DNA of 64,000 nucleotides from SIG452 sp045638525 (GTDB lineage: Bacteria > Bacillota > Clostridia > UMGS1840). The number at the start of each line of letters is the position of its first letter. Within the stretch, counting starts at the first letter, position 1. This document shows, piece after piece, positions 39,882-49,318 of the stretch. The stretch covers positions 186,001 through 250,000 of the forward strand of contig JAZUBQ010000005.1 of NCBI GenBank assembly GCA_045638525.1. The letters run 5' to 3'. A program made the translations under genes and the position numbers. The notes beneath the pieces are model-generated. The model ran no database searches, was not told where the DNA came from, and was given only the letters and a program-made list of their open reading frames with translations.

Positions 39882-42800
39882 TTAAAACAAAGGAACTTCC
39901 ACCGGATTCATCAAAGGACTCATATTGATAAAATCTTCATATAACATTACTTTGATGTTATCATATGTCACGCCGCCCACTCCAAAATAATAACGGGTTT
40001 CGGAAGTGACTGTCGCACCATCAATGTGAACCAACTTAGTTCCGTTATAGCAAGCAACCACAAGCTGACTGCCTATGGGTGCATTGTAAATGCTTACCAT
40101 CAGTTCGTCATCATAAATCCTTGCACCGGCTTCTATCGGAGACCATACCGCATGTAAAACGATACTACCTTCGGTCAGATTAATGGTATCTCCGGGCTGA
40201 TATTGTGCAATGGAAGCAATTTTATCCACAGACCAACCTTTAAAGATATAACCAAAACGAGTAGGAACTGTGTCAGAAATCACCACTTCCCCATTTTCAT
40301 TGACCGTTTCAGGTGCATTTTCACCACCATTGGCATCATAAGTTAAACGTGTCACAAAATGAATGGTTGCACTTAAAAGTGCTTCGTTTCCATCGCCGAT
40401 GTAGATTGCGTTCCATTCTTCTTCGGTGCCACCAAAATATACATCAGTCAACGCATCGCAACCATAAAAAGCACCGTCACTGATAAGTGTCGTACCGGGA
40501 GTCAGAGAAATACTCTTTAAGTTGTCGCAATCCATAAATGTGTTTACACCGATAACTTCCAACTGTTCCGGAAAATCCAGATGCACCAAGCTGTCACAAT
40601 CCTGGAAAGAACAGTTCGCCAGAATGGTCAGGTTTTCACTCCAATTAATTTCCTGCAATCCGGTACAAAGAGCAAAGGCTCCGTTATACAAAGCAACCAG
40701 TCCATCCGGAAGTGTTAATTTTTGAATTGATGGGCAACCAACAAAAGCACCAACTCCGATTTCAGTCACAGAATCAGGCAGAGAAATTGTTTTTAAACTG
40801 TCACACCCTTCAAATGCATAACTCTGAATTTTGGTAACCCCTTCCGGAATATACAAAGTTTCTAAACTGTCACAATTCATAAATGTGTAAGAATCAATTT
40901 CAGTAATACCTTCCGGAATACTAACAGATTTCAAAGCAGAACAACCGGAAAAAGCCGCATATCCAATGGACGTCACAGTTTCCGGAATCACAATTTTTTC
41001 CAAACTGCTGCAATTTACAAAAGCATAATCATCAATCAATGTAACAGAGTCAGGAAACACAATTTCCTTTAAATTGCTGCAATTATAGAACATCGCCTTA
41101 TGAATTGAATCTAAAGCACTTTTTATGGTAACACTTTCCAGATTGTGGCAACCTTCAAATAAACCACCGGCACTTGTATCAATTTCGTATAAACCTCTGC
41201 CCAAAGTAACCTTTCGTAAACCGACACAACCTTCCAATGCATATGCCCCAATTCTGCGTACGTTATCCGGAATAATTAACTCCTGCAAATTCCTACAATC
41301 ATAGAAGGTATAATCTCTAATCTGGTATACGGTTTCCGGAATGTAAATTTCAGTCAAACTACTACATCCCCAGAAACACAATCCTCCAATATAATTCAAC
41401 GTATCCGGAATATTGATGGTTTTTAAGTTATGGCAGTTGTAAAACACCTGCGCACCGATAGATTCCACGGTCTCCGGCAATACAACTTCTTCCAACGCAA
41501 AGTAGCCTCCAAAGGCATTGTATCCGATTTCGTAAATTCCATCTTCAATCACTACTTTTTTGATATAAGAACGATATTTATCATAAGGTGCATTAATTCG
41601 ATAACCATTATAATCATTAGATTCATTGATACTTCCCAAACTTCCGCCTCCGCGAATGGTTAATAATCCATCGGCATCCACTTGCCAAACAATCTCACAA
41701 TAACCATCATTATAATAACCATCTGCACAAGTTGTATCAATCCCTACCTGCTTAGGTAATACGGAAAAGTTCTCCACATAAGTATCATAAAACTTCTGTT
41801 TGGCAGTACCGGAAATTGTCAGCGAATAGTTTTTCGCAATGGTAGATTCCAAAACCAATGCGCCAAAATCAGCACCCGATACCGGAGAGTCATAGGTCAG
41901 AGTGATCGAAGCAGTTTTCCCTTTTACACTAAGACGCTCTTTCACAGGTTTGCCTTCGATGTGATTTCCATCTTCATCATAGTATCCGTTATACCAATAC
42001 AGATATCCATATTCATCATAAGAATAGCCGGTATTGGTATAAGCCATTTCCGTAAATACAGAAGGATTATCTGCAGTAATGGTAAAGGTTACTTCAGAAA
42101 CCTGACTGCGTGCTTCTTCTAAGATAAGCGGGATTATGATGGCCTGACCGCCGGAAATAACAGGGATGTCATTATACCAATCTGCACAAGCAAGTTCTGC
42201 ATCTCCGCTTCCCAGATAACTGTTTAACAACGAAAGAATTCGTTCTGCTACCTCTGCAACTGAAGTGCAAAATCCTTCATTCGCCACAATCATAGCATAG
42301 TCATCCGCAATCTCATGTTTCTCATCCATAGAAAGAGCCATCATTTTTGCAACCACTTCTTCTTCAAACAACAAGGAAAGCACTTCCGGTTTTGAGAAGA
42401 AATTGCTGTAAACATAAGAACCGCGCGTAGCTTGATTCAGCTGTTCCAACAAAAGCATTTTGTTGTAGAAAGGAGCAACCTCGGAAACTGCAGAAAAATC
42501 TTTTCCCGCAAAATGTACTAAGAATAAATCATCATCTGTCAAAGACTCACAATCTTCTGTAAAGGTGAAAATTCCCAAAATATCTCCGTATGCTTCGAAA
42601 ATTGCATCTACAGCATCAGGAGTGGTAGCATCGTTGAACAAACCAAGAATTCTCAGTTCTTCTGCTTTGGAAACATAAGTTAACGATACAGATTCGGTTG
42701 TTCCGTATTCAGTAACAACAGTATAGGGATACACGCCTGATTCACTTTCTGCAATGATAAAATCTGCTGTAAATTCACCGTTATCACCGGAAATACCGGT

Positions 42801-44171
42801 TGCAACTTCATCGCCTTCCGAATTGATAACTGCTACGGTTCTACCTTTAATACCATAATCGGTAGAACCTTTTACGATACCTTTGATGGTAGCATCTTCA
42901 CGACAAGAATCAACATCGGTAATTTCAACATCGTCTACACCCTCATCAGAAGAATCATCGCCGGTCGTGAAGTTGTAGGTTCTGTCAGCTAAAGGTGCTT
43001 CGTCATTGATCCCCTGTAAACCGGTTACTTCCAAAGTATATTCGGTTTCGTATGCTAAAGTTTCCAGGAAAGAAATGATGACGTTTGCACCGGCAACGTC
43101 AACAGCAACAGGAACTTCCACACCGTCTGCAATTAAGGTAGCAGTTGCCCCATCTACCATAATGTCGTTGAAGGTAATGATTAAATTATCAGTACCTCTT
43201 GCTACAATGTCACCATCAGAAAAGCTTTCGTTTTCCACATCAGTTCCATATGGTCCCACATATTCAAGCTTCGCCCAAGCTAAACTATAACCAGAGAAAT
43301 TGTCTAAAGTCATGGTATAACTATCTGCGGTTAATGCAAACACACCTAAGTCGGTATAAGCATAATCATAGTTATTCACGGTTGCAGTTTTTATATCGCC
43401 GCCAAAATCAACAGACACGTCATGTTCCCAAGATGTCATCCCCATAACAGACACTTTATATTTACCATCCAAAGGAATGTCCATATGGAAAGTAGCAGTG
43501 TTAACTTCTGCCTGGTTGTAACCATCGGTATATGCTACGGTGTAGTCAGCGATTTCATTTGCAGATTGCACGGGAGCTAACCAGTTTATCAGGGTAGCAT
43601 CTGCTTCTTCATCCAAAGTCAGAGTTAAACTTCTGAAGTTGATGTAAGAACCACCTTTGTTATCTACATAAATGTGGTTCAAACCTTCTTCCAGATACAC
43701 ATAACCTAAGTCGGTAATATCTTTATATCCATACTGGTTACCGGTTTTGGCAAGTTCTTTTTCAATGATGGACTTTTCGGTACGAATGTAAACATAAGTA
43801 CCATTCGCAGCACCAACAGCAGCGTTCATATCCACAGAATAATAACCTGCAGTGGAAACTTCCGCTTCAAATCTTACCCATTCTTTTGCAAGAATGTTCA
43901 AGCCGGCATTGGTTGTAGCAGACCACACTTCTAAGGGAGCGTAAGCTTTGTTTTTGTTAACAGAACTATCCAGACCTGAGTTTGCATTTGCGTTTCCGGC
44001 ACTGGTTTCATAGTATATCTCACCTTGTCTTTGCTGTAAGCTGCCATAGCTTAGCAAGTCCGTATAGGACACAGTGATGGATGCTGCTGCCATAGCAGGA
44101 ATCATAAAATTCACTGCCATAACAACCATTGTCAGTGCTAAAGCAAGCACTCGTTTCAAATTACGGTTCAT
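39882..44171 (-). CDS. Giant secreted leucine-rich-repeat (BspA-type) protein, copy A
   Basis: A 1429-residue exported protein. The signal peptide ends near residue 30 (IPAMAAAS). Two beta-sandwich modules (about 33-190 and 195-310, carbohydrate-binding-like) are followed by an SbsA-type Ig-like domain (320-405; DNLIITFNDIMVDGA...), another Ig-like module, a helical region (about 500-660), a beta module, some 14 LRR_5 repeats (about 855-1280; FYNCHNLKTINIPDTL type), an InlB-type repeat (FGYIFKGWSV) and a conserved 75-residue C-terminal module ending VMLYEDFINMSPLMNPVEV. BspA-type LRR proteins mediate adhesion or host contact. No LPxTG or SLH anchor is seen. The ATG at 44171 has AAGGAGG; a TTG two codons upstream is less likely. 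Paralogue of the gene at 44280-47720. Confidence 0.9.
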   Translation of the reverse strand: MNRNLKRVLALALTMVVMAVNFMIPAMAAASITVSYTDLLSYGSLQQRQGEIYYETSAGNANANSGLDSSVNKNKAYAPLEVWSATTNAGLNILAKEWVRFEAEVSTAGYYSVDMNAAVGAANGTYVYIRTEKSIIEKELAKTGNQYGYKDITDLGYVYLEEGLNHIYVDNKGGSYINFRSLTLTLDEEADATLINWLAPVQSANEIADYTVAYTDGYNQAEVNTATFHMDIPLDGKYKVSVMGMTSWEHDVSVDFGGDIKTATVNNYDYAYTDLGVFALTADSYTMTLDNFSGYSLAWAKLEYVGPYGTDVENESFSDGDIVARGTDNLIITFNDIMVDGATATLIADGVEVPVAVDVAGANVIISFLETLAYETEYTLEVTGLQGINDEAPLADRTYNFTTGDDSSDEGVDDVEITDVDSCREDATIKGIVKGSTDYGIKGRTVAVINSEGDEVATGISGDNGEFTADFIIAESESGVYPYTVVTEYGTTESVSLTYVSKAEELRILGLFNDATTPDAVDAIFEAYGDILGIFTFTEDCESLTDDDLFLVHFAGKDFSAVSEVAPFYNKMLLLEQLNQATRGSYVYSNFFSKPEVLSLLFEEEVVAKMMALSMDEKHEIADDYAMIVANEGFCTSVAEVAERILSLLNSYLGSGDAELACADWYNDIPVISGGQAIIIPLILEEARSQVSEVTFTITADNPSVFTEMAYTNTGYSYDEYGYLYWYNGYYDEDGNHIEGKPVKERLSVKGKTASITLTYDSPVSGADFGALVLESTIAKNYSLTISGTAKQKFYDTYVENFSVLPKQVGIDTTCADGYYNDGYCEIVWQVDADGLLTIRGGGSLGSINESNDYNGYRINAPYDKYRSYIKKVVIEDGIYEIGYNAFGGYFALEEVVLPETVESIGAQVFYNCHNLKTINIPDTLNYIGGLCFWGCSSLTEIYIPETVYQIRDYTFYDCRNLQELIIPDNVRRIGAYALEGCVGLRKVTLGRGLYEIDTSAGGLFEGCHNLESVTIKSALDSIHKAMFYNCSNLKEIVFPDSVTLIDDYAFVNCSSLEKIVIPETVTSIGYAAFSGCSALKSVSIPEGITEIDSYTFMNCDSLETLYIPEGVTKIQSYAFEGCDSLKTISLPDSVTEIGVGAFVGCPSIQKLTLPDGLVALYNGAFALCTGLQEINWSENLTILANCSFQDCDSLVHLDFPEQLEVIGVNTFMDCDNLKSISLTPGTTLISDGAFYGCDALTDVYFGGTEEEWNAIYIGDGNEALLSATIHFVTRLTYDANGGENAPETVNENGEVVISDTVPTRFGYIFKGWSVDKIASIAQYQPGDTINLTEGSIVLHAVWSPIEAGARIYDDELMVSIYNAPIGSQLVVACYNGTKLVHIDGATVTSETRYYFGVGGVTYDNIKVMLYEDFINMSPLMNPVEVPLF
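39889..40064. repeat. Direct repeat copy A (C-terminal module of LRR genes)
   Basis: 176 bases match 44287-44462 with five differences by my alignment; the first 119 are identical. This is far more conserved than the LRR parts of the same genes, suggesting recent duplication or gene conversion. Confidence 0.88.
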
Positions 44172-44230
44172 AAGCAATCCTCCTTAATTTGTTTGCGTGT
44201 AATTTGATGTATGAAAATATTCTTTTCGTT

Positions 44231-44279
44231 TAACCAATCCGTTTATCTTTACTTCTTCCACAGCAAGCATCAATCCTGC
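44231..44279 (-). pseudogene. Fossil of the 3' end of the methionine gamma-lyase-like gene
   Basis: Read on the minus strand, this segment encodes AGLMLAVEEVKINGLV in frame, against AGLMLTVEEVKKSGLF at the C-terminus of the gene at 47792-49066. At DNA level 43 of 51 bases agree (including the former stop region, now AAA). It begins immediately after the stop codon of LRR copy B. The simplest reading is that a block made of the lyase 3' end plus an LRR gene was duplicated in tandem and the lyase tail then decayed. Confidence 0.85.
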
Positions 44280-47200
44280 TTAGGATAAAGGAACTTCCAC
44301 CGGATTCATCAAAGGACTCATATTGATAAAATCTTCATATAACATTACTTTGATGTTATCATATGTCACGCCGCCCACTCCAAAATAATAACGGGTTTCG
44401 GAAGTAATGGATGCACCATCAATGTGAACCAACTTAGTTCCGTTATAGCAAGCAACCACAAGTCGGCTACCCACGGGAACATTATAGACACTTAACACCA
44501 GTTCGTCACCGTAAATTCTGGTATCAATTTCCATCGGATACCATACGGCATACAAGGTGAGAGTATTTCCGTCAAAATCAACGGTATCTCCCGGCTGATA
44601 TTTTGTCCCGGAACCATTTTTATTGACTGACCAACCTTGGAAGCTATACCCAAACCGAGTGGGAATTTGCTCAGAAATTACCACTTCATCCACTATAACG
44701 GAAAACTCGGGTGCGTTGACTCCACCATTCGCATCATAAATAACAATTCTCACACAGTGAAGTTTTGCGTTTTTCAAACAATCGTTTGACGCACCAATGG
44801 AAATTTGATTCCACTGCGCTTCGGTACCACTATAGTACACATCAGTTAAAGCAGTACACTCAGAAAAGGCAGCAATATCTATCTTGGTCACACCATCCGC
44901 TATGGTAACACTTTTTACGCCTCGGCAACCAAAAAATGCATATCTGCCTACCGTTGTAAGTGTATTCGGAAACACAATTTCTTTCAAGCTTTTACAGTTA
45001 TAAAAGGCAGAGTTCCCAACCGTAGTTACGCAATTTCCGAGAACTTCACCCGTTAATTTTTCACATTCATAAAAGGCAACCGCTCCTATGGTTGTGACGC
45101 TGTCAGGTATCGTAATGCTCACTAAATTTTTGCAGTAAGCAAATGCATATTCCCCGACGGCTGTTACACCATCTTCAAAGATTACTTCTTCCACAAGGAG
45201 TCTATCGTTATACCAGGGCACCTCGGAAGCATCGTCATAATCATACATTTTCCCTGTACCGGTGATTGTTAAAACGCCGTTTTCTTCTAACAACCAGGTC
45301 AGATTATCGCCACAGGTACCCGATGAAATTTTTTTGACTTCTTTCACTAAGGTGACAGGAATTGCTCCCGTACTCGTAGAATAATACCACTTGACACCGT
45401 AGTAATAGGTGGTTCCTGCCGTCATCTCATAAGCAATCTTGAAATTATTACCATTACCACCGTCATCGTTAGAAGCCAGTTGGTTTTTCTGTGCATCATA
45501 CAAATATCCACAGCTATCTCCGCTTGATAAGGTGGATTCAAACACATAAACGCCCGTTGTTTTGGGAGTAAATTCAAAATAGAAAATTTCTCCTCCGCTT
45601 GTAATATTTGCGGTGGCTGTCGTTTGGGGTGCCTGATAATTTAATACCGTAACCGACGATTTCCATACTGCATATAAAGTGATATTTTCAGTTACTGTCA
45701 AACTATCTCCCGGTTGATATTGGGGTTTGGTTGCATTAGAAGAAGTTGTCCAACCTAAAAACTCACACTTATCTTTTGTTGGTTTTTTGTCACTCAAAAC
45801 AACTGTTGTGCCATCGTCAGCCGTTTGCGAAGCAGGTGCATTGCTACCACCGTTGGCATCGTAAGAGATGGTATACATTATCGTTTCCGCATAATGAACA
45901 GTTGCATTTTTCAACCTGTCATTGTAATTACCAATGGAAATTTGATTCCATTGTGCTTCTGTTCCGTTATAGTACACATCTGTTAAACTTTCGCAATAAC
46001 GAAATGCAAAATCCCCTATGGTTGTTACACTATCCGGTATCTCGATACTCGTTAAACTTGTGCAATACAAAAATGCACAATCACCTATGGTGGTTACACT
46101 ATTTCCTATTGTAACGTTTGTTAAACTTGTGCACTCATAAAATGCACCATACCCGATACTTGTCACACTATCCGGTATCTCGATACTCGTTAAACTTGTG
46201 CAAGTATAAAATGCATAACTCCCTATGCTTTTTACACTATTTCCCATTGTAACACTTATTAAACTTTCGCACCAAGAAAATGCATATTCACCGATGGTTG
46301 TGACATTATCCGATATCTTGATACTCGTTAAACTTGTGCAAGAATCAAATGCACCATACCCGATACCTGTCACACTATCCGGTATCTCAATACTCGTTAA
46401 ACTTGTGCAATTATAAAATGCAGAATCACCTATGGTTGTTACACTATTGCCTATTGCAACGCTTGTTAAACTGTCGCAAAAACAAAATGCAGTATTACCT
46501 ATCGTTGTTACACCATTCGGTATCTCGATACTCGTTAAACTTCCGCAAGCATAAAATGCATATTCACCTATGGTTGTGACCGGATAACCGTCTAAAGTAG
46601 CCGGGATTGTGTAGCTACCGGACACATTAGTATTGCAATCTACAATGACTGCTTCTCCGTTTTTTATCTCATATGTCAAATATGGTGTCAACGGATTTGG
46701 AGTTGGCGTAGGAGTTGGTGTAGGAGTAGCAGTGGGTTTCGGCGTAGGTGTAGGTGTTGCGGTAGGAGTAGGTGTCGGTTCCGGAATTTCCGGTTCAGAA
46801 GAAGCCGGTTCAATCTTTACCCAAGCCAAACTATAATCATCAAAGCCATCTATCGTAAGAGTATGTTGTCCTTTTGTCAATGCAAACTCTCCGATGGCAG
46901 CATAACCGTATGCTTCATTATCAACGGTGGCAGTCTGTGCATCGCCTCCAAAATCAGCAGTCACCGTATTGGAAGCTCCTGCTTTCCCAAGCACAGATAT
47001 GCTATATTGTCCATCCAACATAATTTCTACAGGGAAAGTAACTTCGCCGTAAATTTCTGCCTGATTGTAACCATCGGTATACTCTATGGTGTAGTCAGCG
47101 ATTTCGTTTGCAGATTCGACAGGAGCTAACCATTTTACCATAGTTGCATCAGCAGAAGCATCCAAAGTCAGAGTTAAACTTCTGAAGTTGATATAGGAAC

Positions 47201-47720
47201 CACCTTTGTTATCCACATAAATGTAGTTGGTGCCTTCTTCCAGGTACACATAACCTAAATCAGTGATGTTGGTATACGCATACGGGGTACCGGTTTTGAC
47301 AAGATTTTTTTCAATGATACTGTTTTCGGTACGGATAATGAAATCAGCACCGACAGCAGCACCGCAGGCGTAAGTCACGTCAACAGAATAATAACCTGCA
47401 ACGGGAGCTTCCGCTTCAAATCTTACCCATTCTTTTGCAACAATGTTCAAGCCGGCATTGTTTGTAGCAGACCACACTTCTAAGGGAGCGTAAGCTCTGT
47501 TTTTGTTAGAAGAACTATCCAGACCTGAGTTTGCATTTGCGTTTCCGGCACTGGTTTCATAGTATAGCTCACCTTGTCTTTGCAGCAAACTACCATAGTT
47601 TAACAAGTCCGTATAGGACACAGTGATGGATGCTGCTGCCATAGCCGGAATTACAAAATTCACAGTCAGAACAGTCAGCGTAAGTATGAACGATAGCAAT
47701 CGTTTGAAAGTACGGTTCAC
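44280..47720 (-). CDS. Giant secreted leucine-rich-repeat (BspA-type) protein, copy B
   Basis: A 1146-residue paralogue of copy A with a GTG start. Signal peptide and the two N-terminal beta modules (33-305) are closely similar to copy A. Then comes a Pro/Thr linker (about 310-345, PTPTPT repeats), an LRR_5 block of near-identical 23-residue repeats (about 375-600; CTSLTSIEIPDSVTTIG), an InlB-type repeat, a pre-peptidase-like beta domain (about 700-800; GEIFYFEFTPKTTGVYVFES), a second short LRR block, a second InlB repeat (FGYSFQGWSV) and the shared C-terminal module. Copy A has Ig-like domains where B has the linker and repeats, so the middle has been exchanged. Adhesion or glycan binding is likely. 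Confidence 0.9.
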   Translation of the reverse strand: MNRTFKRLLSFILTLTVLTVNFVIPAMAAASITVSYTDLLNYGSLLQRQGELYYETSAGNANANSGLDSSSNKNRAYAPLEVWSATNNAGLNIVAKEWVRFEAEAPVAGYYSVDVTYACGAAVGADFIIRTENSIIEKNLVKTGTPYAYTNITDLGYVYLEEGTNYIYVDNKGGSYINFRSLTLTLDASADATMVKWLAPVESANEIADYTIEYTDGYNQAEIYGEVTFPVEIMLDGQYSISVLGKAGASNTVTADFGGDAQTATVDNEAYGYAAIGEFALTKGQHTLTIDGFDDYSLAWVKIEPASSEPEIPEPTPTPTATPTPTPKPTATPTPTPTPTPNPLTPYLTYEIKNGEAVIVDCNTNVSGSYTIPATLDGYPVTTIGEYAFYACGSLTSIEIPNGVTTIGNTAFCFCDSLTSVAIGNSVTTIGDSAFYNCTSLTSIEIPDSVTGIGYGAFDSCTSLTSIKISDNVTTIGEYAFSWCESLISVTMGNSVKSIGSYAFYTCTSLTSIEIPDSVTSIGYGAFYECTSLTNVTIGNSVTTIGDCAFLYCTSLTSIEIPDSVTTIGDFAFRYCESLTDVYYNGTEAQWNQISIGNYNDRLKNATVHYAETIMYTISYDANGGSNAPASQTADDGTTVVLSDKKPTKDKCEFLGWTTSSNATKPQYQPGDSLTVTENITLYAVWKSSVTVLNYQAPQTTATANITSGGEIFYFEFTPKTTGVYVFESTLSSGDSCGYLYDAQKNQLASNDDGGNGNNFKIAYEMTAGTTYYYGVKWYYSTSTGAIPVTLVKEVKKISSGTCGDNLTWLLEENGVLTITGTGKMYDYDDASEVPWYNDRLLVEEVIFEDGVTAVGEYAFAYCKNLVSITIPDSVTTIGAVAFYECEKLTGEVLGNCVTTVGNSAFYNCKSLKEIVFPNTLTTVGRYAFFGCRGVKSVTIADGVTKIDIAAFSECTALTDVYYSGTEAQWNQISIGASNDCLKNAKLHCVRIVIYDANGGVNAPEFSVIVDEVVISEQIPTRFGYSFQGWSVNKNGSGTKYQPGDTVDFDGNTLTLYAVWYPMEIDTRIYGDELVLSVYNVPVGSRLVVACYNGTKLVHIDGASITSETRYYFGVGGVTYDNIKVMLYEDFINMSPLMNPVEVPLS
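44287..44462. repeat. Direct repeat copy B (C-terminal module of LRR genes)
   Basis: Partner of 39889-40064 in the same orientation, about 4.4 kb apart. Recombination between the copies would delete one LRR gene. Confidence 0.88.
45990..46590. repeat. 69-base tandem LRR repeats
   Basis: The LRR block of copy B consists of successive 69-base (23-codon) units with long identical stretches such as GGTATCTCGATACTCGTTAA on the plus strand. The high DNA identity suggests recent expansion and an unstable repeat number. Confidence 0.85.
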
Positions 47721-47791
47721 AAATCATCATCCCTTCTTGAATCACCAATAGTTTTTTAAAATAATCAGAATAATTGAAATAATTGAAAAAA

Positions 47792-49066
47792 TTAAAATAA
47801 TCCGCTTTTCTTTACTTCTTCCACGGTGAGCATCAATCCTGCTTTGCCGTAGCCGTAGGACAAGGAACCTTGCATAAATGCGGTATAGGGAGGTTTAATG
47901 GGAGCATCGGCGGAAAGCTCGATGGAAGCTCCCTGCACAAAGGCACCTGCCGCCATAATGACCTGATCCTGATATCCGGGCATATCCCAGGGTTCGGGAG
48001 ATACAAAAGAATCTACGGGAGCACCCTTCTGGATTCCCTTACAGAAGGAAATCACTCCTTCGGGTTTTAAGAAATCAATCGCCTGAATAATGCAGTTTCT
48101 TGCTTCTTCCGGCTCGGGTGTCACTTTATATCCCAAATCTTTAAAAATCTGAGCACAAAGTGCGGCTGTTTTTAATGCCTGGCATACCACAAAAGGAGCA
48201 AAATAAAGTCCCTGAATCATAGAGCGTGTTAAGCCAAGGGAAGCACCCACTTCCTTTCCCAGTCCGGGAGAAGTCAGACGCATTGCACACAGCTCAATAT
48301 ATTTTTGTTTTCCTGCAATATATCCGCCGGTTAAAGCAAGTCCGCCACCGGGATTTTTGATAAGAGAACCGCAAACCAAATCAGCACCGTATTTGGTGGG
48401 TTCCGAAGTATTCACAAATTCTCCGTAGCAGTTGTCCACAATTACGATGATGTTTTCATTAATCCCCTTCACCACTTTGATGATTTCACCAATTTCTTCG
48501 GAGGATAAGGAAACACGACTTTCATAGCCTTTGGACCGCTGAATCAGTACCGCTTTGGTAGTGGCAGGTACTCCGTTTTTGATTGCTTCTAAATCAGGTG
48601 CTCCGTCTTTTAAGGGAATTTCTCCGTAAGATACACCAAATTCTTTTAGGGAACCGGAATTTTCGCCACGAATCCCGATGACTTCCTCCAAGGTGTCATA
48701 AGGTCGTCCCGTTACGGAAATTAAAGTATCTCCCGGACGAAGCACACCGAAAAATGCAGTGGTCAGAGCGTGAGTACCTGAAATAATGGTATGACGCACC
48801 AAAGCATCCTCACACTCAAAAATTTCGGCATACAGACGGTCTAAGGTGTCTCTGCCGTGATCATCATAGCCGTAACCGGTAGAAAAATTAAAATGAGTAT
48901 CTGAAATTCTGCACTCCGAAAACGCACGAAGCACTCTTGCCTGATTGTACTGAGAAATTTCTTCTAAGTGTGCAAACACCGAAGTCAGTTTTTTCTCACT
49001 TTCTTCCACCAAATTAACGGTATCTTGGGAAACTCCTAAAATTTTTGAAAAATCCATACTGTTCAT
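47792..49066 (-). CDS. Methionine gamma-lyase family protein (YnbB type)
   Basis: A 424-residue PLP-dependent protein of the PF06838 type (also annotated aluminium resistance protein). Marks are NFSTGYGYDDHGRDTLDRLY, SGTHALTTAFFGVLRPGD, VLIQRSKGYESR, IVDNCYGEF and the lysine in CGSLIKNPGGGLALTGGY. The Bacillus homologue YnbB has no settled reaction; C-S lyase activity is inferred from the family name. A second ATG lies three codons in. Its 3' end was copied downstream (see 44231-44279). No glnR/glnA genes are adjacent. Confidence 0.92.
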   Translation of the reverse strand: MNSMDFSKILGVSQDTVNLVEESEKKLTSVFAHLEEISQYNQARVLRAFSECRISDTHFNFSTGYGYDDHGRDTLDRLYAEIFECEDALVRHTIISGTHALTTAFFGVLRPGDTLISVTGRPYDTLEEVIGIRGENSGSLKEFGVSYGEIPLKDGAPDLEAIKNGVPATTKAVLIQRSKGYESRVSLSSEEIGEIIKVVKGINENIIVIVDNCYGEFVNTSEPTKYGADLVCGSLIKNPGGGLALTGGYIAGKQKYIELCAMRLTSPGLGKEVGASLGLTRSMIQGLYFAPFVVCQALKTAALCAQIFKDLGYKVTPEPEEARNCIIQAIDFLKPEGVISFCKGIQKGAPVDSFVSPEPWDMPGYQDQVIMAAGAFVQGASIELSADAPIKPPYTAFMQGSLSYGYGKAGLMLTVEEVKKSGLF

Positions 49067-49243
49067 CAGAATTTATATCCTTCTTCCTATGTAAATTGTT
49101 GCACTTTTTAAAAATTATACGGAATTATTATACAACTCTCAATGATAAATGTCAACGAAAAGAACAAAAAAGTTAGATTTATCCTCTGTATTTTGACGGA
49201 ATATGAGAAAATGTTAAAAATTCCTAATTTTTTCAAAAAAGGC

Positions 49244-49271
49244 TTGAATTTTTGAAAATATGTGATATAAT
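49244..49271 (+). promoter_or_regulatory. Promoter of the tig-clpP-clpX operon
   Basis: TTGAAT (49244-49249), 16 bases, TATAAT (49266-49271). No CtsR or CIRCE-like operator was found in the following leader. Confidence 0.75.
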
Positions 49272-49318
49272 ATTAAAATGTTATAATTGTCAAAAGCAAA
49301 TTTGGAGGAAAGAAAACA

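Noticed and set aside
46633..46836. Plus-strand frame rich in GVGVGVG
   Set aside because: It is the antisense of the Pro/Thr linker of LRR copy B, not a real elastin-like protein.
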